In this document: positions 1 through 13,460 of the stretch, in pieces
Layout: each line of letters starts with the position of its first letter
Position numbering within the stretch: the stretch's first letter is position 1
Source of the DNA: Polyrhizophydium stewartii
Lineage: Eukaryota; Chytridiomycota; Chytridiomycetes; Rhizophydiales
DNA: 16,106 nucleotides
Assembly (NCBI GenBank): GCA_027604665.1
Contig: JADGIZ010000319.1
Span: 1-16,106 of the forward strand
Direction of reading: 5' to 3'
The notes under the pieces: generated by a model
The model's database searches: none
What the model was told of the DNA's origin: nothing
The model's input: only the letters and a program-made list of their open reading frames with translations
Made by a program: the position numbers and the translations under genes

Positions 1-101
1 CCCGCGGCGGCTGCGCCCGAGGCCGCGACGGTCGTGGTGCTGCACGCGCTGCCGCCGCCCGCCGCGGACGCCGCGCTTGGCCTGCGCCCGCAGCAGCTAC
101 C

Positions 102-161
<60 letters not shown>

Positions 162-3100
162 GCAGCCGCAGGCGCAGCCCCGCGCGCCGTCTCAGGCCCC
201 GTCGCAGGCGCCGTCGCGGCCGTCGATGCAGTCGGCGGGCGCCGCGCCGCGCCAGTACATCTACCTGTCGCACGCAGAGGCCACCGCCCGCTTCGTCCAC
301 GCCGCCGACGCAGTGCTCGCCGAGCAGCGCCGCCGCGCGGTCCCGGCCAACGGTGCGGCTCGCGGCGCGCGAGCGCCCTTTGTCACGAGCACCCTTGGAG
401 CTGACGCCCCGCTCGCACAACGCAGCCCTCCAAAAGTACCTGCTGCGCGCAGACGTGCTGCTCACGGTGCTCTTTGCGCTCGGCCTCGTCGGCTTCTACG
501 GCTTTGTGCGCGCAAGGAACGGCCCCTTCCAGTGGCGCGCGACCGGCGCCCTCGCCGAGGGCGTCATCCTGCTGCTCGTCGTTGCCCTGAACTGCTGGCT
601 GCACGTCCGCGAGATCCACCTCGCGGCGCTCGAGATGTCCAGCCGCATCCAAAACACCGTCGAGCTCGTGCGCAAGAACGGCATCTCCGACAGCCACGAC
701 TTCCGCTTCCCGACCAACATCCTCACCGCGCCGCTGACTCGCGTCGTGCGCGATGGCATCGTGCGCCTGCTGCCGCCCTGCCTGCTCGTCGAGGGCGACG
801 TGATCCTGCTCGCCTACGGCGACACCGCCCCGTGCCGCATTCGATTCTTATTTGCAACCAGCGCCGCCCAGCTCATCGAGATGCAGCCCGGCCAGATCTT
901 CAAGCCGGATCTCTTTGCCTCGATCGCAGACCCGCGGCGTGCCCAGGAAGCCTTTGGCATCCTGGCCAGCGGCGCCTTCTACTTCACCGTCATCGACACG
1001 CCAATCAAGGGCATCATCCAGTCGGCCCTCAACGCCCAGAGGCCAGAGACTGTCATCGCCCACCAGCTTGAGCTCGTCGACCGCTTGTTCCTCACGCGAG
1101 TCATCTGGATCGTGTTTGGTGCATCGCTGCTGGTCAACGTGCTGCGCTTTGTGCTCGTCTCGCCCTCGACGCTCTCGAGCCGCGCGGACCAGGCATACGA
1201 GATGTTCGTCAACCTGCAGTTCTACGTCCTGTTCCCGCTCATCCCGCTCTCCCACCCAACGCTGTTCCTCGTCTCGCGCAGCTACGGAAATGCCCAGATC
1301 GTCTGCTTGTTTGAGGCCCTGCAGAGCTCAAAGACCGCATTTGAGGACGACGAGGATGTGGATGAGTTCGATGCCGCGCCCGCACCGACCAAGGATGTCG
1401 CCGTGTCGTGGGGTGCGTGCGCGCCCGTGCACCAGCGTGGCCATGTGCCTGGTTGGCTGACGCGAGCCGGTGCGCAGCGGCCATCTGGCGCAAGTTCCTC
1501 GATCAGATCATTCGCATCGACATCTCCTTCCTGGCCCGGACAACCGGCCTCATCGAGTCGCTCGCAAACACAACCGTCATCTGTGCAATCGACCGCGAGG
1601 GTACCATTTCATCTGTGCGTCTTGGCTCGTCCTCGAGTCGGAAATCCTCACCGGGCTGACACTGCTGCCGCACCTTGATGCAGCCTCTGCCATCGGTTGA
1701 GCAGCTGTTTCTGATTGGTGAAGCCGGTGAGCCGATCATCCTGGACGTCACCGAAGACCGCACGCTTCCAAACGGGATGCGATTCGAGGACCGCGACTGG
1801 TCGCACCATCTCTCGTGAGCCACACGGCGTGATGATGTCAGCGTTCGCAGGTTATGCTGAGACTCTGGTGCTGCAGCTTGCTCAAGCCGCTTGGCCTCAG
1901 CCTCATGCTTAACACCGACTGCGGGGCACACGCCGGCCGCCGGCGCAACGAGAGCCACCTCAAGTCGGGCCAGATCCGCGTTCATGGCACAGTGAACTCG
2001 GCTCGCCAGAGTGAGACCGTTTTGTGGTTTGGCACCGCCATGCGCAGCGGGTGTATGTGACGCTGACGCTGCCGCCCGCTCGTGCCGCCCGCAGCCTGCA
2101 TCTGCGGCCTTGGCGCCGAGATCGGATTCAGCAAGGAGTCGCTGAGCCAATTTGCGTGCAAGGCATCCATCGAGCTCTTTGCCCCAAGCCATCCCGCCGT
2201 GAGCCAGAGCGCGTTCGACTACCACTTTGAGATCCCAAGCCTGTCGTCGCGCATCTTCTATGACGCTGCCTCGGGTGCGCCGAGCCACGAATGCAACGCG
2301 TCCCGCCTCTCCTCTGACTCCCTCTCGCCCGCGGACGCAACAGCCTCCTTCCAGCTCTTCTCCGAAGGCCACGCCGAGCTTATCCTCGAGTCTTGCGGCG
2401 ACTACTGGAATGGCCGCGAGCTCGGACAGATGGCCGAGCCGGTCGAGAGCAAGATCCTCGACTTTTACCAGAACGCCGTCATCAGCGATCTGCAGGTCGT
2501 GGCCTTTGCGTATCGCCCCATCAACAACCCTGCGCCCGTGCTGTTCCAAGGCGGCGCGGCCTCTGTGTCGCCCATCTATCTCGAGCACACGGAAACCCCG
2601 CCTGCACCAAAGCCTTTCGAGTTCCCTGAGACATCCCAGAGCGATGGCGGCGCCTCCTCGCAAGCACATCCGGCATCATCGTCGGGTGAACCCGGATACG
2701 TCGACCAGACCGGCCTGCATGACCACTCGACAGATGTCAACATGGCCGCAACGCCATCGCAAGACGGGCGACAGCATCAACTGGCAGGACATCCCGCACA
2801 GCCAACGCATCCGTCTGGCGATTCGGTAACCGCCGTCTCGGATGTCAGCAACGCCGCGCCGCAGCCGACGGGGCGCCCGAGGCGCCAAGCAAACCGCAGC
2901 CGCGCGGTCAGCAAGATCGACTCGCCGGTGCTCGAGGAGCCCATCGGCGACAATGAGTTCTTTCACGAGGCCATCAAAGGCCAGACCTTCTTGGCGATGG
3001 CATCGTACACGTTTGCTCCCAAGCCCGTGAGTCCTTCTGCCGCCTGCCCGCGTGACAACCGTGCTCCTAACACGCGGAGCGGTAGAATATGGTTGATGTG

Positions 3101-4652
3101 ATCGAAGATCTTGCTCTGGCGGGCATCCGGTTTGTGTACTTTTCGTCGGCGCCGGAGCGCGAGAGCAAGGCATATGCCGAGCATCTCGGCCTCGAAGTCG
3201 ACTGGAACTGCTGCATCATCCTGTCTCCCGAGGGCGTCGGGCCGGGCTATCTGGCCATCCACGACATGAAGGCCGGTCTGCCAAAGGGAGTCGAGAACAT
3301 CCGCTCGCACATTGCCAACGTCGACGACGTGCCGCTGCACGTCTCGCTCTTTGCCGAGTGCCAGCCCTACTCGATCCGCGAGATGGTGCGCATCTTCCAG
3401 GAGCACGGCGAGGTTGTATGTTGCATCGGCTCGTCACTCAACGACCTCAACACCGAGTGCTTTGCCATGGCCGACATTAGCATTTCGGTCGACCCGCTGC
3501 ATCTGGCGCGCCATCGCCACGGCGCGGCGCAGATTGGCCCGCTCTCGCCGCTCGCCGTGGCAGCGAGCTTCAACTCGAGCCCCTGCGCGCTCAACCTCAA
3601 CGTCGACACGAGCATGTACAGCATCACCCAGATCATTCGAGAAGCGCGCACGCTGGCTGGGAACGGCCGCCAGGGCTTTGCCTTCTACATGGGCTGCCAG
3701 TTTGCGCTCTCTGCGACGCTGTTCCTGTCGTACTGCCTGCTGCTTCCGCCCATCTTCACGGGCTACCAGCTCATCTTCATGGCCTGGGTGCTCCTGCCGC
3801 TCGTGTCCATTGGCTTCATGTTCTCGCCGCACCTGCCGGACGTCATGACCAACATGCCCGTCAAGAATGCGGAGCACCTGCGGGACATGTGGCGATTCGT
3901 GTCGTACTTTTGCCTGCGCTTCTGCCTTGTGCCGAGTGTCGTCTGCGTCATCGTGTTTGCGCTGTAAGCCGCTGCCGTGCATGTGCTGTTGCCGGCCGCC
4001 GTAACCTCACACGCTCTTGTGCTCGCGCAGGGTCGTGACCGAGCTCCACGACCCGGACAAGCCGTTCATGCTCAAGGACGACTACTTTGGTGTGCCGTGG
4101 CTCAGGCTCGCTGATCAAGACCAGCGCGTGCTACTGTTTGCCCAAAACTTTACGCTCTACGTCTTTGTTCTTTATATGGGTGCGTGCACACGAGCTCGGG
4201 GAGCCTGCTGTTTCTGCTGCTCTCGCTGCTGACGCACACTCTTGGCGCGCAGTCGCCATCTCTGCAACGTACCTGCGCCGTGTCGAGTCCATCTTCGAGG
4301 ACTCGCCGCTCAAGAGCACAGCCTGGCTGCTCTGCTCCGTGATCTGGTGCGTCGCCCCTCGCTCTCTCAGCATGCCCGTGTGTACGCACGCGGCTGACCG
4401 ACTGCCTCCTCCCGGCACACCGGCACCAGCTTGGCCGTCCAGGCCGCCTTTTTTGCCATCAGCCAGATCTCGAGTCCGTTCGGCCTCGGAGACGTGTCGT
4501 GGCCGGCATACGTCATTGCGTTTGGAGGACTGCTGGTGCTGCTGCCGATCCAGGAGCTCGTCAAGCGCCACGACAAGCTCGAGTGGGTGCGCTTCCAGAA
4601 GCGCTCCAAGCTCGAGTTCAACACAAAGCTGGGCATGTACTCGCCGATATAA
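1..4652 (+). CDS. TMEM94: TMEM94/ERMA-like P-type ATPase-related membrane protein (5' partial)
   Basis: Proposed exons are 1-352, 426-1412, 1478-1614, 1684-1814, 1877-2010, 2095-3026, 3086-3963, 4031-4179, 4253-4346 and 4430-4652 (TAA). They join in phase to 1338 residues. The frame is open at base 1, so the start lies upstream; ATG 226 is the first in-frame ATG visible. Order seen: poly-Gln/Pro region, two membrane helices (about 448-605), actuator-like segment with LLVEGDVILLAYGD, two helices (about 1090-1275), DREGT at the phosphorylation-motif position (1591-1605), nucleotide-domain-like region, hinge-like GSSLNDLN (3428-3451), then about six C-terminal helices and a C-terminus ending TKLGMYSPI. 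Order and local similarity match TMEM94, described in animals as an ER magnesium-transporting P-type-like ATPase. ER location and Mg2+ transport are inferred from the family. The intron at 2011-2094 could instead start at GTATGT 2053 (in phase, but only 42 nt). Confidence 0.85.
103..159 (+). repeat. (CAG)19 trinucleotide repeat encoding polyglutamine
   Basis: Nineteen uninterrupted CAG codons lie in the reading frame that leads into the conserved TMEM94-like protein. They are followed by a Pro-Gln-Ala-Ser-rich stretch to about position 225. If translation starts upstream of the window, this is an N-terminal polyQ tract. If it starts at ATG 226, the repeat is in the 5' untranslated region. Pure CAG runs are prone to length variation. 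Confidence 0.9.
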
Positions 4653-4830
4653 ACACCCGTCCTGCTCTTACATGTTCCCGGCTCAGCGAGCCGGATTGAG
4701 CGCGCTGGTGGGTGCATGAGAGTGTGTGTGTGTGTGTGCAGCTCAGATTACTCTTGTATTGTGTGGTTGCGAGCCTCGCACATCAGAGGCACAAATAGCA
4801 GTCGGGCAGGAGCGCAAGAGCGCACGGTTG
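4653..4830. other. Convergent intergenic region with (GT)8 microsatellite
   Basis: This 178-bp gap lies between the stop codons of the TMEM94-like gene (+) and EF-P (-) and must hold both 3' ends. It contains a 17-base alternating GT run at 4722-4738. I see no AATAAA on either strand and no convincing open frame. Confidence 0.7.
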
Positions 4831-5822
4831 TTACTCCTTGGCGCGCGAGTGATACGTCTGCTCGAGCAGGTCCACTACAATCTGGTCGCCAATGTTGACA
4901 AAGTCGGGAACAGACAGCGACACGCCATTGTCGAGCGTGGCCTGCTTGTAGACGGTTCCCTTGCCGTTGTCTGATGCGCTCTGGGCGGCCATTGACGCAT
5001 CGGTGACGGTGAAGGTGCCGCGCTCGGGCACCTTGATGAGCACAGGCTTGTTCTCGTGGAACTCGACCTTGATGTTCATCGAGTCCTGCAAGAGCGGCAC
5101 GACCTTCTCGCCGGCTGCCGTGCATGCATGTGAGCCAGTGTACACGCACAAATGCGCAAGGGTTTGCGGATATCTGGCGGAATGCACGCACCGGCGAGCA
5201 GCGATGTCGGGAACTCGTGCTCCTCGAGCGTCTCGGGGTGAAGGACGTGCAGCACGTCGTCGGCGTACATGAACTGGAAGTCGCGCTGCTCGAGCGTCAC
5301 AACTGCGCACACACAGTCAGCATCGTGCACGCAACGGCGCAACCCAGTGACCTGACACATGCAGGCTCCGATCCCGTTGCTCCGCATCCCGCACGTCCAG
5401 CCACGCACCGTCGACTGTGGTGCCAGAGTTGAGTCGCTCAAAGCCCTTGGAGCCAGAGAGCAGCTCCTTGAGCTCAAGCTTGTAGTGCGCGCCGCCGCGG
5501 CCCTGGCGGTGATGGCTGTTGCTCAGGATTGCCCAGAGCTTGCCCTTGAGGCTGATGACCTGGCCCTTGCGCGCCTGGTTGATCTCGGTCAAGAGGCCGC
5601 GGCGCTGCGTCGTCGCCCGGTGTCAGCGATCTCGGCTCGAGGCGATCAGCGAGAAGCGGGCAGCAAGCGCGGCCTCGGGCCTCGTCGCATCGGCGTCGGG
5701 CGGCCAGCACAGCTCGGCGCACGCACCAGCAGGAGCCGCGGCGTGGCGGCAGCTGCGGCGCGGGCGGGGGCCCATGCGGGGCGAGCCGCAGCAGCGGCAG
5801 CGAGCAGCGGGCGAGCGAACAT
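4831..5822 (-). CDS. Mitochondrial bacterial-type elongation factor P
   Basis: Exons on the minus strand are 5822-5727, 5604-5409, 5302-5192 and 5114-4831 (TAA), phase-consistent, giving 228 aa. The family binds stalled ribosomes between P and E sites and promotes peptide-bond formation at polyproline; here it would act on mitochondrial ribosomes. Residues 1 to about 34 form an Ala/Arg-rich presequence without acidic residues (MFARPLLAAAAAARPAW...). The KOW-like N-domain spans about 38-97, the middle OB domain about 98-163, and the C-terminal OB domain about 164-228 with the typical VPDFVNIGDQIVVD segment. The tip of the first domain reads HRQGRGGA, so Arg68 sits where E. coli has the modified Lys34. 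All three introns begin GTGCGT. The start lies 34 bp from the divergent neighbour's start. A plastid origin is unlikely given the fungal context. Confidence 0.9.
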
Positions 5823-5856
5823 CTCGGTCAAGATCAATTTCGTGTGCTTTGCCGCA
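5823..5856. promoter_or_regulatory. 34-bp divergent intergenic region between EF-P and the 178-aa gene
   Basis: Only 34 bp separate the EF-P ATG (5822, minus strand) from the ATG at 5857 (plus strand). Both starts are the best supported for their proteins: one opens a mitochondrial presequence, the other an acidic helix. Any promoter here must be bidirectional and must overlap transcribed or coding sequence of at least one gene. No TATA box is visible. The promoter role is inferred from position only. Confidence 0.5.
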
Positions 5857-6393
5857 ATGTCGGCCGACCTCGACGACGAGCTGCTGCGCTTCGAGCGCGA
5901 GCTGCTGGCCGTCGAGAGCGAGCTCAAGCAGGAGCAGAAGGAAAAGGCTGAAGACAAGAAGCGTGGCGTCAAGGACCAGGACGGCGTGCGGCCACCGCAC
6001 ACTGCCCAGGCGACGCCCGCCAAGCGCACCCAGACCGCAGCCAGCAAGCCCGCCAAGAAGCCAAAGGCGACGATTGTGGCCGCGCCGACCATTGTCGAGC
6101 GCCCAGACGCAGCCGCCGACGAGCCGGCCGACGCAGGCGGCGAGCCGGGAAAGACGGCGGACGAGTCGCGGGCGAGCGCGCGCGAGGACCTCGATGCGCA
6201 GGTGCTGTACGACCGGCAGGATGAGGAGGATGTTGCTCAGGATCGACTTCGCGGGCGGCTCGCTCGCCTCAAGCGTGCGCGCGAGATGCTCGATACCGCC
6301 AAGGCGCCGCAGCCGCAGGTCAAGCGGCCGGCGCAGCAGGCAAAGGGCCGGCCAGGCATGAAGCTGGCGTTTGGAGATGAAGAGTTGCTGTGA
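5857..6393 (+). CDS. Uncharacterised 178-aa charged, partly coiled-coil protein
   Basis: This is a single-exon frame of 178 aa from ATG 5857 to TGA 6391-6393. I do not recognise the family. Residues 1 to about 38 are a charged, probably helical segment (DDELLRFERELLAVESELKQ) that looks coiled-coil forming. About 39-110 is Ala/Pro/Lys-rich and probably disordered, with Lys-rich patches such as KPAKKPK that could act in nuclear import or nucleic-acid binding. About 112-146 is a second charged helix containing RLRGRLARLKRAREML. The last 30 residues are basic, ending with a short acidic tail. It has no membrane segment, no signal peptide, and no Cys-based metal site. Codon use and GC resemble the neighbours. 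The frame stays open upstream of 5857, but there it overlaps EF-P antisense and has no suitable ATG. Its 3' end faces GCN2 with 13 bp between stop codons. Confidence 0.7.
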   Translation: MSADLDDELLRFERELLAVESELKQEQKEKAEDKKRGVKDQDGVRPPHTAQATPAKRTQTAASKPAKKPKATIVAAPTIVERPDAAADEPADAGGEPGKTADESRASAREDLDAQVLYDRQDEEDVAQDRLRGRLARLKRAREMLDTAKAPQPQVKRPAQQAKGRPGMKLAFGDEELL

Positions 6394-6406
6394 TGTGGAC
6401 GACTTT

Positions 6407-13139
<6,733 letters not shown>

Positions 13140-13460
13140 GCTGCGGCATGACACGGGCCGGAGTTTTGGATGAGTCCCCGGCTGCGTTGGTGATCGCCTT
13201 TGTGGTGCTGTTCGGCTGCCTCGCATCTTGATCTGGGCGAGTGGCTCGACTCCGTCATCTTGGAGATCAACGTCACACAGTCATCGCGGCTGCACTGCAG
13301 CGTCTCAGGGTGCCGACGACCCAAACGCCGGCCTTTGCCGGGCATCTGCCGCAAGATGCAGGCCGTGCACGGATGCGACAGTGCCCCATGCGCGCGCATA
13401 TGTGCTGGAAGCCCCGATTTCACTTCGCGCGCCAGAGTGGTTTTCTGTAACGCCTTTTCG
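13140..13460. promoter_or_regulatory. Divergent promoter region of GCN2 and NDUFS1
   Basis: These 321 bp separate the GCN2 start (minus, 13139) from the NDUFS1 start (plus, 13461). It must contain both promoters and 5' untranslated regions. I see no TATA box and no convincing open frame supported by splice sites. A shared, bidirectional promoter is possible but is inferred only from arrangement. Confidence 0.5.

Noticed and set aside
340..400. Intron 340-400 in the TMEM94-like gene
   Set aside because: In phase, but the donor is GTCCCG and no branch motif is visible. The 353-425 intron has GTGCGG, CTGAC and CGCAG, like its neighbours.
34..1071. 345-aa frame starting at 34
   Set aside because: It starts at GTG, and past about 352 it continues into sequence where the neighbouring frame carries the conserved membrane protein. 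Only its first part is real exon.
77..1678. 533-aa frame with poly-Ser at its start
   Set aside because: The poly-Ser is the AGC reading of the CAG repeat in the wrong frame. Only 426-1412 of this frame is real coding sequence.
2053..2094. 42-nt intron with a GTATGT donor in TMEM94
   Set aside because: It is in phase, but the donor would be only about 10 nt from the CTGAC branch motif. The GTGAGA donor at 2011 gives an 84-nt intron. I keep this as a possible alternative only.
5359..5856. Upstream extension of the 178-aa frame
   Set aside because: It is antisense to EF-P exons and lacks a suitable ATG; the composition is that of a shadow frame.
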